Positions 1-6,138 are shown, counted from the first letter of the stretch. The stretch is 6,424 nucleotides of DNA from Phormidesmis priestleyi (GCA_003242115.1 QBMP01000106.1:1-6424); one strand, 5' to 3'. Notes: generated by a model from the sequence alone, not told the origin. Numbers and translations: made by a program.

Positions 1-111
1 AAGGTTTGGCACGTCTTGCTTCAGAGCCCCAGAATTGGGGACGGGGGCGCTTCAGCAATGCTATTCATCTTCAGTTTAATTAGGCTGACCTACTTAGTTC
101 AGTTCGTTTTT

Positions 112-139
112 AAGGCTGTGCCAGGGCGCAGCCTTTTTT
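112..139 (+). terminator. Intrinsic terminator of an upstream plus-strand gene
   Basis: A 10-bp stem (112-121 with 126-135, one G-U pair) closes a 4-nt CAGG loop and runs directly into T residues ending at 139. This is the usual layout of a Rho-independent terminator on the plus strand. It implies a transcript entering from the left edge; two of the forward frames open at the window start stop at 77-79 and 81-83, just before the stem, but I cannot tell which is the real gene end. It separates that transcript from the phosphatase promoter downstream. Confidence 0.8.
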
Positions 140-185
140 CTAGCAGGTTCACTCACACTTACTCAACCACTACAAATTTGCTGAT

Positions 186-226
186 CTTCATAGCTTGTTA
201 ACCTACTTGGTAGAAACTCTTAATCT
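186..226 (+). promoter_or_regulatory. Candidate cyanobacterial Pho box (SphR site)
   Basis: GTTAACCT (197-204) and CTTAATCT (219-226) each match the cyanobacterial Pho repeat CTTAACCT at most positions. They lie exactly 22 bp apart, which is two 11-bp periods. One period further upstream is a weaker copy, CTTCATAG (186-193); the slot between the two good copies (208-215) is degenerate. Tandem 8-mers at 11-bp spacing are the known binding pattern of the response regulator SphR (PhoB). The position just upstream of an alkaline phosphatase gene supports phosphate-starvation control. Binding itself is inferred. Confidence 0.6.
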
Positions 227-237
227 CCTTCCGGCAC

Positions 238-243
238 TGTATA
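238..243 (+). promoter_or_regulatory. Candidate -10 element of the phosphatase promoter
   Basis: TGTATA at 238-243 starts 12 bases after the last Pho-like repeat. This resembles Pho-regulated promoters in which the activator site takes the place of a -35 box. There is no good TTGACA-like -35 at 17 bp. It would give a leader of about 50 nt. Confidence 0.4.
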
Positions 244-282
244 GGCGCAGCGTCAAAGCTGCGTGTAATTACAGCAGGTTTC

Positions 283-293
283 AGGAGTTAAGG
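283..293 (+). promoter_or_regulatory. Ribosome binding site of the alkaline phosphatase
   Basis: Two purine-rich stretches precede the ATG at 302: AGGAG at 283-287 (14 nt away) and TTAAGG at 288-293 (8 nt away). The second has the better spacing. Together they support the ATG at 302 as the start. Confidence 0.55.
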
Positions 294-301
294 CTACCAA
301 T

Positions 302-2596
302 ATGGCTAAAAACGTTATTTTAATGGTCGGTGATGCGATGGGTTGGAACGCGGCTAGAGCAGCTGCGATCGCCAAGCAAATCGACGAAGGCAACATTGGC
401 ACTTCGCTTTCAGACTTTTATACCGAAGGCAAAGGCAGCGGTCTTAACTTTCAAACCCTAGAGAACTACACCTTAGCGACGAACTACGGTACCACTATTG
501 CCAACCAAAAGGGCGTCTACAGCACCGGCAACAGCGCCCTGCTAGACAGCAACGAGCTGATTACAGGGCCGATTCCTCAAGATTTGATCGTTCCAGTAAC
601 TGGGGCAAACCCGGTTCGCCCTGGCTTTGAATTTGATCCGGCCTTCAACCCTGGCACTAAAGCCTCTGGCGGCGCAACCACGGCTGAAGCTAGCGGTAAC
701 TTAGTGGGCTACGACCCCGTGCGCGGCGGCGCAACCCCTTGGGAAGCTGGCACCGACCCCGAATATATCAAGCACAGCTACCCTGATTCTGCTAACACGG
801 CGACCACACTTTATACCGGCGTCAAGTCTTACAACAATGCGGTCGGCGTTGATATTTTTGAGCAATCGCTAGAGAGCATTTTGGCCACCGCTAACAAAAA
901 CGGTAAGTCTACCGGCTTAGTAACCTCTGTGCCGATTGACCACGCCACGCCTGCTGCGGCTGCGGCTAACGTCAACCGTCGAGGCAAGTATGATGGCGAC
1001 TTTCCTAGCATTGACAACATTTTGCAGCAGGAGTTGCGTGAGTATCAGCCCACTGTACTGCTAGGTGGCGGTCACCCACTTTCAACGACAGATGATGCAG
1101 CGTTACCTGACGGCGTAGAGCCTGACTTTACCTTCATTAAAGAGTCTACCTACGAAGAGCTTAGCAGCAATCCCAACAGCAACATCTACGGCTACAGCTT
1201 TTTAGAGCGGGGCACTGACGCTGCTTCAAACCTAGCTGCGGCTGCGGCTAGCATTGACCCCAACAGCGGCCAGCGGTTGCTCGGACTCTACGGCGCTCGT
1301 GGCCAAAATGGCAACCTGCCGGTGGCGAGTGCGAATGGTGACTATAGCCTGACTGGCCTAGACATGTTTTCTGTCTTTAGTTCAACTTCAGGGGATGCGA
1401 CTGACCAAATGCCTAGCCCTGACATGGAGCGGCCTTTGGCACTGGGCGAAACCGACGCTGAATTTATTGCTAGAGAGCGCAACGAGAACCCGACGCTCAG
1501 CGACTTGTCATTAGCGGCGCTAGACGTGCTCGAAGATGATCCAGATGGCTTCTGGATGATGATTGAAGGCGGCGATATTGACTGGAGCTTTCATGATGAC
1601 AACTTAGACAACATGATTGGCACCACGCTAGCATTTGATAATGCTGTTGGCGATGTGATTAGCTGGATTAATAACAATGGCGGCTTTGAAGAGAATCTGC
1701 TGATTGTGACGGCTGATCACGATCAGTACCTAACGCTGAATGACAACTTCCCGGAGCTACTGCGACAGCAAGGCGCAGAGGCGCTAACTTTTGACGCTAA
1801 CGCCCCAGATGCGGCAGGTCACTACTTCGGTTCAAACCCTGATATTAAGTACGGTTGGGGCTCACACACCAACCGTCAGGTGCCTGTGTACTACCAAGGT
1901 GATGGCTCTGAGGTGCTCACCGATCTGATTGGGGATGGCTTTGACTCCTACGGCAATGCTATTCCTGGTGTTGCAAATTCGGTTGATCAATCGCACATCT
2001 ATCAAGCTATGTACGCCGCTATTACCAATGGCGCTGCGCCCTTGCCAACGCCTGCAATTCCGACGGCTGCAACTAGCGTGGAACCCGTGACGGCTTCCAT
2101 TGTGCCTGAGTTTAGCTTTGCCGCTGCGGGTGGCGATATTGTTGAAATCGATGCCCAAAACCAAATCTTCTTTGGTGGCGATGGCGATGATTTCTTTGAT
2201 GCGACGAACAGCAAAGGTGGCAATCGCGTTTTTGGCCGCGATGGCGACGATCTTATTCTCGGTGGCTCTAACGATATAATTGTCGGCGGTGCTGGCGATG
2301 ATACTTTGTTTGCAGGTGAAGGCGGTAACACGCTCACGGGTGGCGCTGGCGCGGATCAGTTCTGGGTTGCGTATGGCGGCATTCCGGGCACTGGCAACAT
2401 TATCACTGACTTCACGATTGGCACAGATGTGATTGGCTTTGGCGGCATTTCTGGCGTTTCTAGCTTCGCCGATGTGGATCTTGTACAGAGCGGCGCTGAT
2501 ACGCGGATCTTGTCACCAGCGGGTGGCTTGGCGATCGCCGTCCTGCAAAACGTACTCGCTTCTAACCTCGGTGCAAGCAACTTTGCCTTTGGCTAA
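302..2596 (+). CDS. phoA: Alkaline phosphatase (PhoA superfamily) with C-terminal RTX calcium-binding repeats
   Basis: This 764-residue enzyme should hydrolyse phosphomonoesters outside the cell to release phosphate. All active-site groups of the PhoA family are visible: metal ligand D11 in MVGDAMG, nucleophile S163 in YPDSANT, H214/T216 in DHATPAA, an arginine at about R226 matching the phosphate-binding Arg166 of E. coli, E422/D427/H431 in EGGDIDWSFH, D472/H473 in TADHD, and H522 in WGSHTN. D11 and S163 are about 150 residues apart against about 50 in E. coli PhoA, so there is an insertion of roughly 100 residues. Residues 625-687 hold RTX repeats such as GGDGDDFFD (625), GRDGDDLIL (645) and GGAGDDTLF (662), then a DFTIGTDVI segment (703-711) typical of RTX C-termini. 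There is no N-terminal signal peptide, so type I secretion by a C-terminal signal is inferred. A Pho box-like array precedes it and a terminator follows it. The symbol reflects the family; cyanobacterial names vary. Confidence 0.96.
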   Translation: MAKNVILMVGDAMGWNAARAAAIAKQIDEGNIGTSLSDFYTEGKGSGLNFQTLENYTLATNYGTTIANQKGVYSTGNSALLDSNELITGPIPQDLIVPVTGANPVRPGFEFDPAFNPGTKASGGATTAEASGNLVGYDPVRGGATPWEAGTDPEYIKHSYPDSANTATTLYTGVKSYNNAVGVDIFEQSLESILATANKNGKSTGLVTSVPIDHATPAAAAANVNRRGKYDGDFPSIDNILQQELREYQPTVLLGGGHPLSTTDDAALPDGVEPDFTFIKESTYEELSSNPNSNIYGYSFLERGTDAASNLAAAAASIDPNSGQRLLGLYGARGQNGNLPVASANGDYSLTGLDMFSVFSSTSGDATDQMPSPDMERPLALGETDAEFIARERNENPTLSDLSLAALDVLEDDPDGFWMMIEGGDIDWSFHDDNLDNMIGTTLAFDNAVGDVISWINNNGGFEENLLIVTADHDQYLTLNDNFPELLRQQGAEALTFDANAPDAAGHYFGSNPDIKYGWGSHTNRQVPVYYQGDGSEVLTDLIGDGFDSYGNAIPGVANSVDQSHIYQAMYAAITNGAAPLPTPAIPTAATSVEPVTASIVPEFSFAAAGGDIVEIDAQNQIFFGGDGDDFFDATNSKGGNRVFGRDGDDLILGGSNDIIVGGAGDDTLFAGEGGNTLTGGAGADQFWVAYGGIPGTGNIITDFTIGTDVIGFGGISGVSSFADVDLVQSGADTRILSPAGGLAIAVLQNVLASNLGASNFAFG

Positions 2597-2632
2597 TTCC
2601 ATCCTGTTTCTCTTTTTTAAATAACGCTTTTC

Positions 2633-2667
2633 GCCCAGGGGGTTAGCATTCTCCCCTGGGCTTTTTT
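2633..2667 (+). terminator. Intrinsic terminator after the alkaline phosphatase
   Basis: A perfect 9-bp GC-rich stem, GCCCAGGGG (2633-2641) with CCCCTGGGC (2653-2661), has an 11-nt loop and is followed by six T (2662-2667). It lies 37 nt after the phosphatase stop and 10 nt before the stop of the convergent gene. On the minus strand the stem is followed by GAAAAGCG rather than a T run, so it should act mainly on the phosphatase transcript. Confidence 0.9.
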
Positions 2668-2676
2668 ATAGGCTTT

Positions 2677-3267
2677 CTACCGCTGAGTTCTGTGATGAAA
2701 TCTCATCTGTTTTTTGAGCTGTTTTTTGAGCTGTTTTTTGAACTGGATGAGCGATCGCAGCCAAGCCTGAGCAGGCCGATCAAAAAAGATAAAAATATCA
2801 CCGAAGGCGATCGCGCCATTTTCGTGGTGTACCCAATGCGCTTCGGGCGTGACCAAGCCTAACCAACGACATAAAGACAGAGCCCACTGCGGCGTTTGCC
2901 AGCCTATTTTAGTCGTGTGCCGCCACACTACGTGAAACTCTCCAAACAGTAGCGCTATGACTGTTCCAACCGGCGAAATTGGCCACATTACCACCGCCAG
3001 TAGAATATAGGGCAGTGCGCCTAGTAGCCCATCTAGCATCACCAGCGGATGCCGAGAAAGCACCGCATAGTGCTGAAAGCTCTGCTTTTTCTCATGGTGC
3101 ACCCGGCAGTGCAAATGGCCGAAGGCATGTTCGGGCACATGGTAGATAAAGGTGGAGGCAAAGTCGCCCGTTAGCAGCAGCAAAGCAGTCACAGCGATCG
3201 CTTTGGCGCTCTCGCCTAACAGATCTGTCAGGGACAAATCGCTCAATATTTCTAGCGTAGAAAACAA
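2677..3267 (-). CDS. Fatty acid hydroxylase / sterol desaturase superfamily membrane protein
   Basis: This 196-residue membrane protein has the histidine clusters of the di-iron hydroxylase/desaturase superfamily: H43-x3-H47, H53-x3-H57-H58, H112 with H117, and H144-x2-H147-H148. It also has hydrophobic segments near 22-33 and 80-108. The end, HHENGAIAFGDIFIFFDR, resembles the last conserved block of the family. It probably oxidises a lipid or carotenoid-like substrate in the membrane; the sequence does not show which. The start is TTG at 3265-3267, supported by AAAGGA at about 3276-3281 with 8 nt spacing and by the lack of an in-frame ATG or GTG nearby. The tail QLKKQLKKQ comes from a 12-bp tandem repeat and is probably not part of the catalytic fold. 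It converges on the phosphatase and lies 179 bp downstream of the HD hydrolase gene on the same strand. Confidence 0.8.
   Translation of the reverse strand: MFSTLEILSDLSLTDLLGESAKAIAVTALLLLTGDFASTFIYHVPEHAFGHLHCRVHHEKKQSFQHYAVLSRHPLVMLDGLLGALPYILLAVVMWPISPVGTVIALLFGEFHVVWRHTTKIGWQTPQWALSLCRWLGLVTPEAHWVHHENGAIAFGDIFIFFDRPAQAWLRSLIQFKKQLKKQLKKQMRFHHRTQR
2707..2742. repeat. Three tandem copies of a 12-bp unit inside the hydroxylase gene
   Basis: CTGTTTTTTGAG occurs at 2707-2718 and 2719-2730, then once more as CTGTTTTTTGAA at 2731-2742. Read on the minus strand, each copy encodes four residues (L-K-K-Q), so gain or loss of a unit keeps the frame. It sits near the 3' end of the coding region and gives the protein a basic tail. 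Confidence 0.9.
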
Positions 3268-3347
3268 ATCAGCATTCCTTTGTGAACCGATCTGCTTACA
3301 ATTACAAGAGAAATATTGAGAAAGCGCTAAAGCCTGAATAAGGTTTG

Positions 3348-3370
3348 ATTAACAAGGTCGGATTGTTAAT
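3348..3370. promoter_or_regulatory. Perfect inverted repeat upstream of the hydroxylase gene
   Basis: ATTAACAA (3348-3355) and TTGTTAAT (3363-3370) are exact reverse complements with a 7-nt spacer. The element lies about 80 bp upstream of the TTG start and 77 bp downstream of the HD hydrolase stop. Size and AT content suit a dimeric repressor site. No T run follows on either strand, so a terminator is less likely. The rest of this intergenic stretch (3268-3446) shows nothing else I can name. Confidence 0.35.
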
Positions 3371-3446
3371 TGGTTTGAAGGCTCTCTTTGAACGTATCGC
3401 TCAGTCGTTATCAATTAGTCATTAGTCATGATCAGAAAAATAGAGC

Positions 3447-4010
3447 CTAACTCAAGCCTTTAACCATTGCTTTACCCTGATCATAAGCGCGATCAAAAAG
3501 TGTTTCTAGCCGACTGTGAGTGCCGCGCATTTGGTCGATGACAGATTTTCCCCACTCTAAATAGTCGTCTATACGCTCAGCCGACCAGCCGACGGGCGTA
3601 GCGCTGACGATATCGCGCAGGTTGGCGGTTTTATCCGCAAGTTTGATCAGGCGGGCGCGATCGCTCAAAGTCTTGGCGTGATCAATCTGCGCTTGTTTTC
3701 GCGCTGCTTTGGGCAATGTCTTATCATCTGTGACCTCATTCACCAAGCTACAAACTGTATCGCCAAAAGTTCGCTCAATTTCTGCAAACGTCGTTTCAGT
3801 ATCTTCTACCGTATCGTGCAGCAAGGCCGCAATTAGAACCGCTTCATCCTTAACATTTGCCTCATTGAGCAAAAGGTGAGCCACCGCAATCGGGTGGTTG
3901 ATATAGGGTGTTTGAGCGATGTCTTTACGGCGCTGATGGCGGTGCTTATCGGCAGCAAAGCTTAAAGCCTGCAAGAATTCTGCGGAAAGAGCGGGCGTTT
4001 TACTGGACAT
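3447..4010 (-). CDS. MESH1-type small (p)ppGpp hydrolase (HD domain)
   Basis: This 187-residue protein is a stand-alone HD hydrolase of the RelA/SpoT family without a synthetase domain, predicted to remove the 3'-pyrophosphate of ppGpp/pppGpp in the cytoplasm. The motifs follow the family in order: KHRHQRRKD (22-30), TPYINHPI (34-41), LLHDTVEDT (63-71), EVTDDKTLP (92-100), KLADKTANLRD (123-133) and TPVGWS. Predicted Mn2+ ligands are H39, H65, D66 and D126, with catalytic E69/D70. These are offset by exactly four from the ligands of human MESH1 (H35, H61, D62, D122), and the length is close (187 versus 179). The resemblance to the animal protein extends to the C-terminus. Human MESH1 also cleaves NADPH; whether this one does is open. 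The ATG at 4008-4010 is preceded by CAAGG about 10 nt upstream. The gene is 90 bp downstream of the next minus-strand gene. Confidence 0.92.
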   Translation of the reverse strand: MSSKTPALSAEFLQALSFAADKHRHQRRKDIAQTPYINHPIAVAHLLLNEANVKDEAVLIAALLHDTVEDTETTFAEIERTFGDTVCSLVNEVTDDKTLPKAARKQAQIDHAKTLSDRARLIKLADKTANLRDIVSATPVGWSAERIDDYLEWGKSVIDQMRGTHSRLETLFDRAYDQGKAMVKGLS

Positions 4011-4100
4011 AGTGGCAACCTTGAACAGGCAAGGCTAGCGGCTAGGCTAAAAAGAATACAGGTTTTGAAGCGAGTGTAGCAAAATATACGACGATTCAGC

Positions 4101-4508
4101 TTAATGACTAGCTTCCCACTGATCCTTGACTTGTTCGAGCATTTCAACCCGTTCTTCAATGGAGACAGGCGAAGTATTCGTAAAGATTCTCTGATACTGA
4201 GCATAGTTATAGGGGCCGTCTTTTTCTATAACTTCGTAGAAGTCTTCATTTGACTCAATGCCTAAGCTACTGGAAAAGCCAATATGCATCCATTCTGGCT
4301 CTCCAGGGGCGAGGCTTGTTTGATCTTCGCGATCTGGAATAGCACCCGTCGGAATAAATCCTAAAACCAAGTCGGCTTTTGGCTCCGATAGCATAATGGT
4401 GCCGTCATCAAAGCTGTTCTCGGTAATGTAAATGTTAAACCCGCCGGGCGCATCATCAGCCTTAATGCATCCGGTTTGGAACCTCTCAGGTGGCTGGGGC
4501 AAAGGCAC
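4101..4508 (-). CDS. Predicted extracytoplasmic domain of unknown function, true start unclear
   Basis: I do not recognise this family. From the first usual start codon (GTG at 4506-4508) it has 135 residues, but there is no ribosome binding site before that GTG. The frame stays open upstream to 4814 without any ATG, GTG or TTG. The upstream extension reads as protein: a linker rich in Ser, Thr, Glu and Gln (about 4590-4725), then QCATWQDFVAYEESNPTF leading into the GTG region. Two cysteines (QCATW and QTGCI) could pair outside the cytoplasm, and the body is acidic and hydrophilic. The simplest readings are that it is the C-terminal part of the permease translated in one frame further, or that its signal peptide was lost through a frameshift. 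It ends in TAA at 4101-4103. Confidence 0.55.
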   Translation of the reverse strand: MPLPQPPERFQTGCIKADDAPGGFNIYITENSFDDGTIMLSEPKADLVLGFIPTGAIPDREDQTSLAPGEPEWMHIGFSSSLGIESNEDFYEVIEKDGPYNYAQYQRIFTNTSPVSIEERVEMLEQVKDQWEASH

Positions 4509-4582
4509 CTCGACTGAGAAAGTAGGGTTGCTTTCTTCATAAGCAACAAAATCTTGCCAAGTCGCACACTGCTTTATGTCTT

Positions 4583-5089
4583 TTACCTCGCCGCTTGAAT
4601 CAGAAGCTGTGGCTGTAGGCTCGGTTTCACTTCCTTCGGGTGTAGCTTCGTAGCTCGTTTCATTTGAGGATTGATCCGAAGCTTGCGATCGCGCTGCTTG
4701 CTCAGTAGAGGACTGATCGCCTGTGAGCCCAACAACAGCCCAACAATGTAAAGCGCCATTTTCCAGCCGTAGTATTTGGCGTTCACCCGAATCACTGGGA
4801 ATACTACCAAATCGCTAAAAATGAAAGCCATTACTCCGCCAAAGCTGACGCCATTGCCATAGAGGACGGCGGCTAAAGGAATGTTACCCATAGAGCCAAT
4901 GAAGGTAAAGAAGGCGGCAATGGGGCCGACAAGGACATTTTCCAAAACGGCGAAGAATCCGGGATTGCCGCCACTTTGCCCAGACCCGATAAACAGCGTT
5001 TGAAAAAAGGCAGAGGGCACAAAAACGGCAATGATGCCTGCAATCGTAAAGCCGATGGTGACATCCTTCCACACCATGCCCCATTCCAT
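4583..5089 (-). pseudogene. ArsP_1 (DUF318) permease, C-terminal half in the -1 frame
   Basis: This frame carries the second half of the permease whose first half ends near 5100-5135. It contains VWKDVTIGFTIAG, then IGSMGNIPLAAVLYGNG, GGVMAFIFSDLVVFPVI and KYYGWKMALYIVG, blocks I recognise from the C-terminal membrane domain of PF03773 permeases. The first ATG in frame is at 5087-5089, with no ribosome binding site. Codons upstream of it in the same frame also look genuine (GWQKVSKKYF), so this is a continuation of the upstream half rather than a separate gene. The last membrane segment is followed by a basic tail ending at TAA 4583-4585, while another frame is open over the same bases. Single-protein function would need ribosomal or transcriptional slippage, or a sequencing error. 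Confidence 0.8.
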
Positions 5090-5652
5090 GAAGTATTTTT
5101 TGGAGACTTTTTGCCAGCCGTCAATGCTTTTAATTTTTCTTTCCAGTCTGTCTCGCTGTCGCTGCGATCGCCTTCACCTTCTTCGTTGTGCAACCGCCTT
5201 CTGACGTTACGAAGCATTTCTTTGGGCCGAGCTAGCCGGTACAGTAGCCATGAGAAGAGAATGAGTAAGATGCCGCCGATGTATTCGCCAACGACGAACT
5301 GCCAGCCTAAGAACACGGCAATAATGATGCCCAACTCAATGACCAAGTTGGTAGAGGCTAATAGAAACGCGATCGCTGGTATAAAGCCCGCCCCTTTCTT
5401 GAATAAAGATTTAGTGGTTGCTAGGGCGGCAAAGCTACAGGAGCTGGAGATAAAGCCAAAGAAGGTGGCTAGAGCAACGCTGCCTTTGCCCGCATCGCCC
5501 ATTGATGCTTGCATGCGATCGCGTGTCACAAACACCTGAATCATGCTACTGATAATGTATCCCAAGACAAAGGCCCACAAAGCCTTCCAAAAATAGCTTA
5601 GAGAGGTCAGTACAGCCTCGCCATACAGGTTCCAAAAGTTCGCATTTTCCAT
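4873..5652 (-). pseudogene. ArsP_1 (DUF318) permease, N-terminal half, frameshifted after about residue 175
   Basis: This is the start of a membrane permease of the PF03773 (ArsP_1, YraQ-like) family, which includes ArsP, an exporter of trivalent organoarsenicals; the substrate here is unknown. Signature blocks are FWKALWAFVLGYIISSMIQ (21-39), GFISSSCSFAALATTKSLF (66-84) with the family SCS motif, and ASTNLVIELG (99-108). Membrane segments lie at about 22-42, 57-80, 91-116 and 119-140, then a charged loop. Homology stops near DWKEKLK (169-175); the remaining residues to the stop at 4873 are an out-of-frame reading and belong to no family. The family continues in the -1 frame. The ATG at 5650-5652 fits the expected N-terminus although no clear Shine-Dalgarno precedes it. 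An ATPase remnant lies 85 bp upstream on the same strand, pointing to a metal or metalloid transport locus. Confidence 0.85.
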
Positions 5653-5690
5653 CGACTGATTGTTTGTAAGGTTTCTTTTGATAGCCGCTA

Positions 5691-5729
5691 TTGCTCATTT
5701 TGAGCGACGAAAATTTTCCCCGTTGCTCA
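5691..5729. promoter_or_regulatory. Candidate operator upstream of the permease
   Basis: TTGCTCA TTT TGAGCGA at 5691-5707 is an inverted repeat with 6 of 7 positions paired. A third copy of the half-site, TTGCTCA, occurs at 5723-5729, 32 bp from the first, about three helical turns. A 10-bp palindrome GAAAATTTTC (5709-5718) lies between them. Placement 39 bp upstream of the permease start suits a metal-responsive repressor, but no regulator gene is in the window. Confidence 0.4.
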
Positions 5730-5737
5730 GAATGGGA

Positions 5738-5926
5738 CTAACTTAATTTTGCGCGGCGCAGCATGATTGCGTTAATAGAGACAATCACGGTCGAAAGACC
5801 CATCAATGTTGCCGCAACTACGGGCGCGAGGACAATCCCCCAAGGAGAGAGAGCGCCTGCTGCTAAAGGGATGGCAATGACGTTATAACCCGCTGTACCT
5901 ATTTGATTTACCGCCCTACTCGCCAA
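5738..5926 (-). pseudogene. C-terminal remnant of a CopB-like heavy-metal P-type ATPase
   Basis: About 62 residues match the last two membrane helices of heavy-metal P1B-type ATPases: [19 protein letters not shown], then [20 protein letters not shown] and a basic end LRRAKLS. I recall this wording ([20 protein letters not shown]) from the copper/silver pump CopB. Full enzymes have about 650-750 residues; the DKTGT phosphorylation site, the GDGxND hinge and the CPx-type helix are all absent. Upstream codons stay open to the stop at 6056-6058 but show no ATPase motif. The only start near the homology is a TTG at 5924-5926 and it is unlikely to be used. This is the leftover of a deletion or recombination; the permease begins 85 bp downstream. 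Confidence 0.8.
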
Positions 5927-6055
5927 AATTAAATTTGATTGAGCGCTTAGCGGTTTATGAAATACGAATGAACAGATATCAATGCCTATGAGACTTGGAA
6001 AACCCTCAAAAATGTGTTGAGAAAATGCTTGTAGGGTTTGGAGACAAGTTTGTAA

Positions 6056-6097
6056 TTAATTTTGCATGACTACTTATTAATTTTGCATGACTACTTA
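6056..6097. repeat. Perfect tandem duplication of a 21-bp unit
   Basis: The 21 bases at 6056-6076 (beginning TTAATTTTGC, ending GACTACTTA) are repeated without change and without a gap at 6077-6097. It lies in the gene-free stretch 5927-6288 between the ATPase remnant and the CDGSH gene. A perfect copy suggests a recent slippage event, or paired binding sites at two helical turns. Confidence 0.95.
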
Positions 6098-6138
6098 TAT
6101 GAACTATGAGCGATGCTTTGAAATAAAGCGCTAGCTGA

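Noticed and set aside
27..40. Short hairpin CCCCA-GAAT-TGGGG
   Set aside because: Only 5 bp of stem and no T run; it may lie within the end of the upstream gene.
1..83. Possible 3' end of an upstream plus-strand gene
   Set aside because: Two frames stop at 77-79 and 81-83, just before the terminator, but neither short peptide can be recognised, so no gene is called.
16..201. Open frame of 61 codons on the plus strand at the left edge
   Set aside because: It runs through the intrinsic terminator at 112-139 and into the candidate Pho box, has no ribosome binding site and resembles no family.
1862..2580. Antisense open frames under the phosphatase (several of 74-111 codons)
   Set aside because: They oppose strong active-site and RTX motifs on the plus strand and have no recognisable content.
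2633..2667. Bidirectional terminator for the convergent genes
   Set aside because: The minus strand lacks a T run after the stem, so action on the hydroxylase transcript is not supported.
3962..4204. 80-codon minus-strand open frame across the gap between the HD hydrolase and the orphan domain
   Set aside because: It overlaps two better supported frames and shows no domain or ribosome binding site.
4361..4567. Minus-strand open frame starting with a signal-peptide-like stretch (KILLLMKKATLLSQSRC)
   Set aside because: No ribosome binding site, and the rest is an out-of-frame reading of the orphan domain; the hydrophobic start is probably chance, though it could be reconsidered if the base calls near 4520 change.
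4976..5539. 187-codon plus-strand open frame opposite the permease
   Set aside because: It mirrors the permease, whose SCS and STNLVIELG motifs fix the coding strand; the translated product is low-complexity and unlike known proteins.
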